Positions 56,138-63,302 of a stretch of DNA of 64,000 nt are shown piece after piece. Source of the stretch: Sphingobacteriia bacterium (GTDB taxonomy: Bacteria; Bacteroidota; Bacteroidia; Chitinophagales; Chitinophagaceae). The notes under the pieces are model-generated. The model had not been told where the DNA came from. It ran no database searches and was given only the letters and a program-made list of their open reading frames with translations. Position numbers and translations under genes: made by a program. The stretch is from contig RDZY01000007.1 in assembly GCA_004294135.1 (NCBI GenBank), forward strand, positions 213,144 to 277,143. Direction: 5' to 3'. The stretch's first letter is position 1; every line of letters begins with the position of its first letter.

Positions 56138-56851
56138 TTACAAAAACACCTTGTCCCCCACCTTAGCTGTTTTTTTCTTCTGACTCATTATAATTTGCCT
56201 CAAACTTGTTAAGTGAGAAAACAAAACCAAAGGCACAATAATACTCGGTAACCAATTAAATGGAAAATGTGCAAGTGCAATATTTGGTTGATCAAATGCA
56301 AATTGCTGTAAAGGTGTTTTTGCAGATAAAAGTGCAATTATAATTATGTTTATTAGCAATGCCAGACTTAATACATTCCATACGATAAGAAGTTTATCTG
56401 AAATTTTATTTTTAATGATTCCGAAATAAAAAATAAATGGTGCTGTAAAACCTGCAATTATATCAAAATTTCTTCCTTCAAAAGTCATTATTTGAGGAAT
56501 TGCTTTTGCAATAAAAAGATAGTATAAGGCTATTTCTACTGGAATTCGAATTGTATGCAAAAGTGTTAGATGTTTGAGACTTAAACGATCAATAAATTTT
56601 TTACCATTAAGTGTTATAAACATTATAATGATTAATAAAAATGGCGGAAAAATTAATAAGATAAATCTTGGAGGCAGTGTTGTTTGATTGTCGTAAAAAT
56701 CAGTTTTCCCCAATTCATATTGAACTATCATCCATACGATAACAATAATCATAAATTTTTTTGATTGATTACTTGCCCTGTAAAATTGCCATACAGTTAA
56801 AATCGTTGTTAATATGAAAAATATATTGAGTATTATGGATACTTTTTCCAT
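56138..56851 (-). CDS. Polytopic membrane protein of unknown function
   Basis: 237 residues with about seven hydrophobic helices (for example SIILNIFFILTTILTVWQF, FMIIVIVWMIV, FILLIFPPFLLIIIMFITL, LLIVWNVLSLALLINIIII, LPSIIVPLVLF). No motif recognised; the C-terminus is lysine-rich (SQKKKTAKVGDK) and probably cytosolic. It lies downstream of the restriction locus, in the same direction, and may be the last gene of that island or a resident gene at its border. Confidence 0.65.
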   Translation of the reverse strand: MEKVSIILNIFFILTTILTVWQFYRASNQSKKFMIIVIVWMIVQYELGKTDFYDNQTTLPPRFILLIFPPFLLIIIMFITLNGKKFIDRLSLKHLTLLHTIRIPVEIALYYLFIAKAIPQIMTFEGRNFDIIAGFTAPFIFYFGIIKNKISDKLLIVWNVLSLALLINIIIIALLSAKTPLQQFAFDQPNIALAHFPFNWLPSIIVPLVLFSHLTSLRQIIMSQKKKTAKVGDKVFL

Positions 56852-56994
56852 TGTTTATTTTTTTTGAAACAAAGATCTAAAACAATAATGAAAATATACT
56901 TGTCATTTGGCAAGAAATAATTTTCGCAAGCTTTGGTCTGTGCTTGAGCTTGTGCGACTTGAAAATATATATGCTTTTTTGTGTAGGTTTTCAT
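56833..56994 (-). CDS. Possible 53-codon ORF coupled to the DUF45 gene
   Basis: Begins with ATGA overlapping the TGA of the DUF45 gene and ends 19 bases inside the membrane protein gene (MKTYTKKHIYFQVAQ... to the end KKNKQWKKYP). The ATGA overlap is typical of coupled genes, but coding quality is poor and no family is recognised. It may be just an open frame. Confidence 0.3.
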   Translation of the reverse strand: MKTYTKKHIYFQVAQAQAQTKACENYFLPNDKYIFIIVLDLCFKKNKQWKKYP

Positions 56995-57686
56995 GCTAAT
57001 AGTTTCTCTAATTTCATTTTCCACTTTTCCCAGTCTTTCATTTCCTTGGTTTGTAAATCTAAAAATTTCTGAGTATGGTCGTGATGTATTAAATGACAAA
57101 GTTCGTGTATAATAACATATTCAATACAGGCTTTTGGTGCTTTAATCAATTCAGGATTTAAAATGATTTTTCCTTTTGGTGTGCAACTTCCCCAACGTGT
57201 CGGCATGTCTCTAAGAACAATAGAACTGGGTTCAACTTTGTGTTTTTTGAATTTGTCGATTAGTGGTGCTGCAATGGCATGAAACTTTGTCCGTGCATGT
57301 TGCAAATACCAATCGTTTAATAAGTATTTTGCTCTTGACTTGTCACTAGCTATTACTTCAATGAATTTGCCTATTAGTTTCACAGATTCGTCTTTTCCAA
57401 TTTGAATTTGCAAGCGATATTGTCTGCCCAAATACAAATGTGTTTCTCCGTTGATGTATTTCCGTTGTGGTGTCTTTGGTTGAAAGGAAAGAAAGAAACT
57501 TTGTTGCTTAATTATCCATGGAGCTTTTTTTCTTATTTTCTCTTTTACTTTTTCCATGGAAGTATCGGTCGGTGCTTTTACCAAAACTTCCATTTCAGGA
57601 GTTACCGTAATACCAAGCGATTTTCTGTCTGAATACTCCAAACGAAAATCTATTGTTCTACTGCCAAATTGAATCGCTGCTGTCAT
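56991..57686 (-). CDS. DUF45 (SprT-like/YgjP) zinc metallopeptidase
   Basis: 231 residues. The zinc site HELCHLIHHDHT with a downstream LQTKEMKDWEKWK helix and the PTRWGSCTPKGKI motif define the M48-like DUF45 family. Such genes regularly sit next to hsdR of type I restriction systems. Its ATG overlaps the hsdR stop as TAATG, so translation is coupled. Role in restriction is unknown; cleavage of a restriction subunit or of an intruder protein is conceivable (inference). Confidence 0.88.
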   Translation of the reverse strand: MTAAIQFGSRTIDFRLEYSDRKSLGITVTPEMEVLVKAPTDTSMEKVKEKIRKKAPWIIKQQSFFLSFQPKTPQRKYINGETHLYLGRQYRLQIQIGKDESVKLIGKFIEVIASDKSRAKYLLNDWYLQHARTKFHAIAAPLIDKFKKHKVEPSSIVLRDMPTRWGSCTPKGKIILNPELIKAPKACIEYVIIHELCHLIHHDHTQKFLDLQTKEMKDWEKWKMKLEKLLA

Positions 57687-60600
57687 TACTTGTAACGGAT
57701 TTTAGCTACTTCAATACAATCTTCTGCAATTTTATCCATGTCATTAAATGCCAAGTCCACATTGTATTTGTCACGAACCTCATCAATCAGATAGTCGCCA
57801 ATTTCGATAAGAAGTTTACCGGTGATGTTTGTTTTGTATTGCCAATCAATAATGGGTTTCCCATTGTCTAAAACAGCATTTTGAATAAGGTCGTCAATTT
57901 GAACAGCCGTTTGTGTTGCAATTTCTTTGCGAACAACATTATCTTGTATCTTTTCTGAAAGTGCCTCAACTGTCAAGCCGTAAAAGGCTTTGGCAACATC
58001 TCTGTCTTTTAACTGCTCTGGAATATCATTGTCGGTATGAGCCAGTACATTGTTCATGATGTCTTGAACCCTGTTCAGGTATTGTGCTTCACTGATTCGT
58101 TTGGCTTCATAGTCAGCAATGGTCTCTCTCAGCATTTGCGAAAACTTTTTGTAAAAAGCCGGATCTTCATCCATTTTCTCTGTGATGTGCTTCGCTGTTC
58201 TGCTGGCAATCTTGTCGGCTTTAGCTGCTTTTCCGGTGGTGTATTCTACTTCTTGCTGAAATTTGTCTTTGTCGAAAATGTTTACCAATTCAGTGATGGT
58301 TTCAATTTTCTCGGTGGTAATATGTGTGTCTATCAGCTTTTGAATTTGACCTTCATATTGTTTGTAGTCAATTTCATCACTGTATCTCTCAACAACTGCC
58401 AAACGCAATTTCAAGAACATAGTCAAATCTTCTTTATAGCGATTGATTACCTTTTCTTCTACTTCCTTATGGAATTGAATAGAAGATAAAGCCAGTTTCA
58501 AGCCCTTGGCAAATGCAGCCAGTTTATCGTAAAACAAAACTCTTATTGCTTCATCTTTCAATAATTGTTGATAGGCTTCTGCATCACGTTTGTTCGCAAT
58601 AGTTTTGAAAATATCCCAAAGGTCGGAATGCTTTTGCGGTAGTTTTTTGATTTCATCCGAAATATTGGTCATTGTTCCCGCCAAATCTTCATCATCAAAA
58701 TCTTCAAAAGACGAATACAACTGTAAAGCATCGTCTAAATTTTCAATCACACCATAATAGTCAATAATGTAACCAAATTCTTTGTCAGGATAAATGCGGT
58801 TTACCCTTGCAATGGCTTGTAATAGCTTATGACTTTGTAAATTTCTTGTGAGATATAAAACTGTGTTTTTAGGTTCATCAAAACCCGTAAGTAATTTGTC
58901 AACTACGATAATGATTTCGGGGTCTTTCTGATTTTTGAATCGACTAATGATATTCTTTTCATAGCTTTTTGAATTGCCATGTTCATCCATCATCTTTTTC
59001 CAAAACTGATTCTCCTTTTCGGTTGACTTTTCATAAGCACTTTCTTCACCTTCTCTTTCGTCAATGGAAGAAATCAATACTTCGCAACTTACAATGCCTA
59101 TTTCATCCAAGTATTCTTTGTACTTGATGGCATTTACTTTTTTATCGCAAACCAACTGACCTTTGAATGGGGTCCTGCCTTGCCAGTTGTCACGAAAATG
59201 ATAACTGATGTCCCAGGCAATCATTCGCATTTTTTGTTCGGCAGAATTCAAATGGTCGTTTCGGGCAAATTTCTTTTTGATGTCTGCTTTTTGGTATTCG
59301 GTTAATGGCTCTGAAACCATGCCGAAAAAAGTATCAATGGGACTGGCATTTACATTTTGCAACGCCAATCTTCCTTCATAAAGTAATGGAACAACTGCTT
59401 TGTCTTTTACGGCTTGGTCAACCGTGTAAGCATCAATCATACCGCCAAATTTCTCTGCGGTGCTTTTGTCTTTTTTGAATAACGGTGTTCCCGTCATGGC
59501 AATGAAACAGGCATTTGGCAAGGTCTTTTGCATGTCAATATTGAAAGTGCCATGCTGTGTTCTATGTCCTTCATCTACCAACACAAAAATATCGTGGCTC
59601 TTTAAAGGCTTATCTATTTTCTTTACTGCAGCCACAAATTTGTTGATGATGGTGGTTACTACTGCATCGCTTTTGTTCTGCAGTAATTCAACCAATCGCT
59701 GACCTGTGGTAGCATTTTCTACAAACCTGCCACACTTGCGAAATGTGCCTGTAATTTGATTGTCCAAATCTGTTCGGTCGGTAACCAATACGATTTTAGG
59801 ATTGCGAATGCTTGGTTCCATAGCAATGGCTTGTGCCAGCATCACCATAGTTAAAGACTTTCCGCTTCCTTGTGTATGCCAGATTACACCACCTTTGCGT
59901 TTTCCACCTGCCTTGCCGTCAGGCAGGTTTTCAACGTATTTAATACGTTGCATGGATTTTTTGATGGCGAAAAACTGCTGATAGCGGGCTACTTTTTTTT
60001 CTCCGTTGTCGAACAATACAAAATTGAAAACAATATCCATCAATCTTTCAGGACGGCACAAGCCAAACAAATAATAATCCTGTTCGGTTGGCAAAATTAT
60101 CTCTTGTTCTAGTGCATCAAAGTATTGTCGAACATATTTGAAGCGGTCAGAAAACAATTGATCTTTTATAGAATTTGGAAGCGGTTTGTTTTTGAGTTCT
60201 TGTAATTTGTTTTTGTAGTTGCGTTCTTCTTCATCAGAGTTAAACTTCTCATGCCATTTTGCCCAAAACTTTTCAGGAGTAGCGTTGGTAGCATAAGCGG
60301 CTTCTTGTGTGGCAATGCTTAATGTGAGTTGCGAATACACATACAAAATTCTGATTCCATCTTCTTGCTGATTTCGTAAATGCTGACTGATTGCCTGTTT
60401 CAATGGCTCTTTCATATCAGGTCTTTTGCACTCGATGATGCAAAGCGGAATGCCATTTACAAACAAAACCAAGTCGGGTCGGTAATGCTCTTTGCTGGTG
60501 CTTCGCATTACACTGAATTCTTCGCTTACATGAAATACATTGTTGCTGATGTTTTTCCAGTCGATGTATTGCAGGGTGAAACTCTTTTTGTCACCATCTA

Positions 60601-60934
60601 CACTTTGCTCCAATGCCTGACCTAAAGTGAGTAGGTTATAAGCCTTTTCACTTGCGGCAATATAGCCTTCATTCATAGGCAGATTTTTCAATGCCAGTAT
60701 GCCCCGTTCAATATTGTCGTCTGTGAAAATACTGGTCTTAGTGGCACTTACTCGGATGCTGTTGATTTCCTTCAACTGCTTCCGCAACACATCTTCTAGC
60801 AATACATTGGAAGTTTTGCCGCCTCTTTGCCTGTCGGCTTCTGCCGGACTTAAATAGGTATAGCCCAAATTCATCAGCATTTGCAATGCCGGAATCTGGC
60901 TGATATGGTCTTCTTTGAAACTTGGTGTGTCCAT
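57686..60934 (-). CDS. hsdR: Type I restriction enzyme, R subunit
   Basis: 1082 residues. The N-terminal nuclease has RPDLVLFVNGIPLCIIECKRPD (PD-ExK type). The motor follows: Walker A WHTQGSGKSLTM, DEAD-like VLVDEGHRT, motif III MTGTPLF and motif VI QAIARVNRIYPDKE. The C-terminal half is helical, as in EcoR124-type subunits. It translocates DNA and cuts unmethylated DNA with HsdM and HsdS. Just before Walker A the sequence YVENLPDGKAGGKRKGG contains an insert encoded by a GC-rich palindrome. Its ATG overlaps a 56-codon ORF upstream. Confidence 0.96.
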   Translation of the reverse strand: MDTPSFKEDHISQIPALQMLMNLGYTYLSPAEADRQRGGKTSNVLLEDVLRKQLKEINSIRVSATKTSIFTDDNIERGILALKNLPMNEGYIAASEKAYNLLTLGQALEQSVDGDKKSFTLQYIDWKNISNNVFHVSEEFSVMRSTSKEHYRPDLVLFVNGIPLCIIECKRPDMKEPLKQAISQHLRNQQEDGIRILYVYSQLTLSIATQEAAYATNATPEKFWAKWHEKFNSDEEERNYKNKLQELKNKPLPNSIKDQLFSDRFKYVRQYFDALEQEIILPTEQDYYLFGLCRPERLMDIVFNFVLFDNGEKKVARYQQFFAIKKSMQRIKYVENLPDGKAGGKRKGGVIWHTQGSGKSLTMVMLAQAIAMEPSIRNPKIVLVTDRTDLDNQITGTFRKCGRFVENATTGQRLVELLQNKSDAVVTTIINKFVAAVKKIDKPLKSHDIFVLVDEGHRTQHGTFNIDMQKTLPNACFIAMTGTPLFKKDKSTAEKFGGMIDAYTVDQAVKDKAVVPLLYEGRLALQNVNASPIDTFFGMVSEPLTEYQKADIKKKFARNDHLNSAEQKMRMIAWDISYHFRDNWQGRTPFKGQLVCDKKVNAIKYKEYLDEIGIVSCEVLISSIDEREGEESAYEKSTEKENQFWKKMMDEHGNSKSYEKNIISRFKNQKDPEIIIVVDKLLTGFDEPKNTVLYLTRNLQSHKLLQAIARVNRIYPDKEFGYIIDYYGVIENLDDALQLYSSFEDFDDEDLAGTMTNISDEIKKLPQKHSDLWDIFKTIANKRDAEAYQQLLKDEAIRVLFYDKLAAFAKGLKLALSSIQFHKEVEEKVINRYKEDLTMFLKLRLAVVERYSDEIDYKQYEGQIQKLIDTHITTEKIETITELVNIFDKDKFQQEVEYTTGKAAKADKIASRTAKHITEKMDEDPAFYKKFSQMLRETIADYEAKRISEAQYLNRVQDIMNNVLAHTDNDIPEQLKDRDVAKAFYGLTVEALSEKIQDNVVRKEIATQTAVQIDDLIQNAVLDNGKPIIDWQYKTNITGKLLIEIGDYLIDEVRDKYNVDLAFNDMDKIAEDCIEVAKIRYK
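59906..59928. repeat. GC-rich palindrome inserted in frame in hsdR
   Basis: ACCTGCCT (59906-59913) and AGGCAGGT (59921-59928), perfect 8-base arms around TGCCGTC. It encodes the residues LPDGKAG on the minus strand. It resembles the REP-like palindromes known to enter coding regions in some Bacteroidota (recollection, not checked). Confidence 0.65.
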
Positions 60935-61104
60935 TAGTTTTTAATTTTTAGAGGATCGGGTGTCGAATACAGAGAATTAAATTTTTGACTAACCATTTGA
61001 TAATCAATGCCAACCACCCAATTCCAACTTTCTTTTAGAGAATTTACATAGCAATGCAAAGAATTGATTTCTTCTATTGAATGACTGTTATTAATCAAAT
61101 TCAT
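60934..61104 (-). CDS. 56-residue ORF coupled to hsdR
   Basis: ATG at 61104, 56 codons (MNLINNSHSIEEINSLHCYV ... STPDPLKIKN) and a TAA that overlaps the hsdR ATG as TAATG. The frame is open and has Bacteroidota-like codon use. No family recognised; the sequence looks like a short helix followed by WNWVVGIDYQ. The stop/start overlap argues that it is translated, since HsdR initiation would then depend on it. It may be an antitoxin-like or regulatory small protein, or a leader peptide. Confidence 0.55.
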   Translation of the reverse strand: MNLINNSHSIEEINSLHCYVNSLKESWNWVVGIDYQMVSQKFNSLYSTPDPLKIKN

Positions 61105-61114
61105 TTTGATTTCG

Positions 61115-61145
61115 TTTGCTTTTTCAATTTATGTGCTTACCTTTG
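61115..61145 (+). promoter_or_regulatory. Near-perfect rightward promoter inside the restriction locus
   Basis: TTTG at 61115-61118, exactly 19 bases, then TACCTTTG at 61138-61145, followed by C. It points away from the hsdR module, against the direction of all island genes. Confidence 0.75.
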
Positions 61146-61150
61146 CAGTG

Positions 61151-61285
61151 CTCATTTTCCCATTTGGAAAAAGGAGTTTCGAGGCTCGATACATCCAGAA
61201 ATGTACCGAGCCTTGCAAAAAGAATCTTTGGACCGGGGTGTCCCCGATCGGCAAGAAGCTCAGCGAAAGTTGAGCTTCTTGTTTT
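61151..61285 (+). ncRNA. Candidate structured small RNA in the type I locus
   Basis: From the promoter start (about 61151) to the T-rich tail at 61285 the plus strand holds four hairpins: TTTTCC/GGAAAA (61155-61171); a 13-base stem with one mismatch (61182-61213, loop CCAGAA); CGGGG-TGT-CCCCG (61234-61246); and a 10-base terminator stem AAGAAGCTCA/TGAGCTTCTT (61253-61280) followed by GTTTTAT. This is a complete small transcription unit of about 135 nt. It also contains an open frame of 30 codons (ATG 61201 to TAA 61293, MYRALQKESL...), so a peptide cannot be excluded. Its end meets the 3' end of the DUF3800 gene. Confidence 0.6.
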
Positions 61286-62018
61286 ATGGATAAATCTTAA
61301 GGCCATAACGCTTCCCGTTTTTACTGTATATTTTTTGTTGAACAATATCGAATGCAGGATTTGCTCGATAGGGTTCTATTACATTTCTTGCTATTGGATA
61401 CGCAATTAAATCAGCCAATTGCAATCCATTGATGTTTTCTTTTTTATTCTTAAAATGAATGCTTAAGTCATAGCCCTTAAGCCTATCAGCAGAAACGTAA
61501 CTTGTACCCCTAGACAGAAGCCGTTGAAAATGTTCATCTAGTTTTTTGTCTTCCTTTTTCCCTCTTTTTTCTATTACAATAAATAGCTTTTTTGCGTTAT
61601 CATTTACGTCATCAAGGTAAAAGATAGCCCTTTCGATAATGAATGACAATGCAAGCTCATACACATCGTTTGATAGTTTGCCAAACTTTCTGATGTAATT
61701 ATCTTTTTGTATGGCCGATGTAATAATTGTATAGTCATGCTGTGCTATTGCTGCATTTAAATGGTCATAAAACCATTTCTTTTTATCAAGATTAAAAAGA
61801 ATTGAAAACTCCTTTTCACATTTTCTTATATCCCGACTGTGAAATATAACCGACTTATTTCCCCACAAATTAGTTTTTATGGCATTAAATGAGCCTTTAA
61901 TTTTTTCGTACTCTTGTTCAGCTATCAATGCTCCACAAAGTAAAAATACAGGAAAGTCAGGGTTTAGTGTGGTTAAACCATGATCGCCTGTTTCATCTAT
62001 AAACAAGTAATAATTCAT
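61284..62018 (-). CDS. DUF3800 protein
   Basis: 244 residues from ATG 62018; the longer frame starts at TTG 62033 and overlaps the next gene. MNYYLFIDETGDHGL is the acidic N-terminal motif of DUF3800 (FIDESGD-like), and NGLQLADLIAYPIARNV is its second signature; both resemble RNase H-like/transposase-type acidic sites. The family is common in defence islands and in restriction loci. It follows the metallophosphoesterase gene by 4 bases. Nuclease activity is an inference. Confidence 0.85.
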   Translation of the reverse strand: MNYYLFIDETGDHGLTTLNPDFPVFLLCGALIAEQEYEKIKGSFNAIKTNLWGNKSVIFHSRDIRKCEKEFSILFNLDKKKWFYDHLNAAIAQHDYTIITSAIQKDNYIRKFGKLSNDVYELALSFIIERAIFYLDDVNDNAKKLFIVIEKRGKKEDKKLDEHFQRLLSRGTSYVSADRLKGYDLSIHFKNKKENINGLQLADLIAYPIARNVIEPYRANPAFDIVQQKIYSKNGKRYGLKIYP

Positions 62019-62022
62019 AGGC

Positions 62023-62781
62023 TTATATCTCAATCATATTATTTGTTTCAAATAGCCAATGTTCGTTTCGCTGTATGTAGCCCAACTGATTGGTTATCAA
62101 CTTAGTTTTTCCTATGTTGAATTCAGAAATATTGCAGTGGTGATGCCCATAAGCCCAGTAATCAATATAGGAAGATTCAATCAAATCATAAAGCTCCACC
62201 GCAAAGGCCTCATTCAGCACATCGCCTTTGTATTGCTCAGGGTAGTTTAAAAAAGTTGGGCAGTGATGGGTAAAAACAGCTGTTTTTTCTACTTGAACTA
62301 TTTTCAATTCGTTTTGAATAAACATCAAACTCTCCTCATGCAGTTGATTGTATTGCTCAGCTGAAAAGCGATAGCCTTTGTGCTTAATCAAATGAAAATC
62401 ATTCAGGCTACGTTCTATTTGCCATTGGTAACCGGCACTGATATGGCTCCAAAGCGTAGAGAAAATCAATTTCACATTTTCATGCACCATCGAAGTATTG
62501 TTCACCAAAAACACATTGCTGCGAATGGCTTCATTTAGCACACCGCTTTTTTCGGCTATATCAAAATGGTAGTATTCGTGATTGCCGGGCAGCCAATAAG
62601 TAGTTTCGAAATGATCACTTACATAAGAGAAAAAATCCTTGTGTTTGTCAATCACCGCAAAAGGTACAATATCACCCGCCAATACCAATACTTCACCAAC
62701 AGGCAGCAAAGGGTGCTGTTTTAGATATTCCTTGTTGGCTGGGAATTCTAAATGAAGGTCGGAAGCGTATTGGAGTAACAT
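62023..62781 (-). CDS. Calcineurin-like metallophosphoesterase
   Basis: 252 residues. All five metal motifs are visible: ASDLHLE, LAGDIV, GNHEYY, THHCP and YGHHH. This is the di-metal phosphoesterase fold used for phosphodiesters, nucleotides or proteins. Inside a restriction locus it may act on nucleic acid or a nucleotide signal (inference). It begins 8 bases after the GxxExxY gene and precedes DUF3800 by 4 bases. Confidence 0.88.
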   Translation of the reverse strand: MLLQYASDLHLEFPANKEYLKQHPLLPVGEVLVLAGDIVPFAVIDKHKDFFSYVSDHFETTYWLPGNHEYYHFDIAEKSGVLNEAIRSNVFLVNNTSMVHENVKLIFSTLWSHISAGYQWQIERSLNDFHLIKHKGYRFSAEQYNQLHEESLMFIQNELKIVQVEKTAVFTHHCPTFLNYPEQYKGDVLNEAFAVELYDLIESSYIDYWAYGHHHCNISEFNIGKTKLITNQLGYIQRNEHWLFETNNMIEI

Positions 62782-62789
62782 TGTCTGAA

Positions 62790-63209
62790 CTATGATTTTG
62801 GTGATTCGTTTGATTTTGGTGATTTGAATTTCTTATTAGTAAGCCGTTTGAAGTTCAAACTGGTTTCGCCAAAGTTTATCAGCAAACCAATTTCTAAATT
62901 GTACGCCTCTAAATAGTTGATGGCTTGAGCAAAATGAACATCTTCCAATTTCGTAATAGCTATTAACTCTACAGAAATTATGCCTTCTACCAAAAAATCA
63001 ACCCTTCGCGTTCCTATTTGCACTTCCTTGTAAAATATGGGCATTTGAAATTCTCTATTGAATTCAATACCTGACAAACGCATTTCTATTTCTAAAGCCC
63101 TTTGATAAATCACTTCTTGAAAACCATTTCCCAATGCTTTATGCACAGTCATAGCACAGCCAATTATTTTGGAAGTGAGTTCGCTGTATTTGTATTGCTC
63201 GTTTATCAT
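62790..63209 (-). CDS. GxxExxY protein with altered nuclease motif
   Basis: 139 residues. The name motif appears as ALGNGFQEVIYQRALEIEM, followed by FQMPIFYKEVQIGTRRVDFLVEGIISVELIAITKLE. GxxExxY proteins are PD-(D/E)xK-like; the last motif normally ends VELKA, but here the lysine codon is ATA, giving VELIA, so catalysis is doubtful. The C-terminus (NKKFKSPKSNESPKS) is encoded by a TGATT-rich tract (on the plus strand) that is repeated, imperfectly, upstream of the gene. The gene may be a passenger element within the locus. Confidence 0.82.
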   Translation of the reverse strand: MINEQYKYSELTSKIIGCAMTVHKALGNGFQEVIYQRALEIEMRLSGIEFNREFQMPIFYKEVQIGTRRVDFLVEGIISVELIAITKLEDVHFAQAINYLEAYNLEIGLLINFGETSLNFKRLTNKKFKSPKSNESPKS

Positions 63210-63238
63210 TGTCTTAACTGTGATTTTTGTGATTTACC

Positions 63239-63302
63239 TGATTAGAATGATTTATGATTTGATTATGATTTTTCTTCGCCTAAACCTGAATCATTCTAAT
63301 CA
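63239..63302. repeat. Inverted repeat between hsdS and the GxxExxY gene
   Basis: TGATTAGAATGATT (63239-63252) and AATCATTCTAATCA (63289-63302) are perfect 14-base arms around a 36-base spacer. The right arm covers the hsdS stop codon. Similar TGATT-rich DNA lies after the GxxExxY gene (62785-62825). Confidence 0.7.

Noticed and set aside
61124..61345. 73-codon minus-strand frame across the hairpin region
   Set aside because: It overlaps the DUF3800 3' end, spans all the inverted repeats and has no recognisable family; most likely an open frame by chance.
61081..61409. Plus-strand frames of 70 and 97 codons in the same region
   Set aside because: Their starts lie upstream of or within the predicted promoter and the longer one runs into the DUF3800 gene. 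Only the internal 30-codon frame remains possible.
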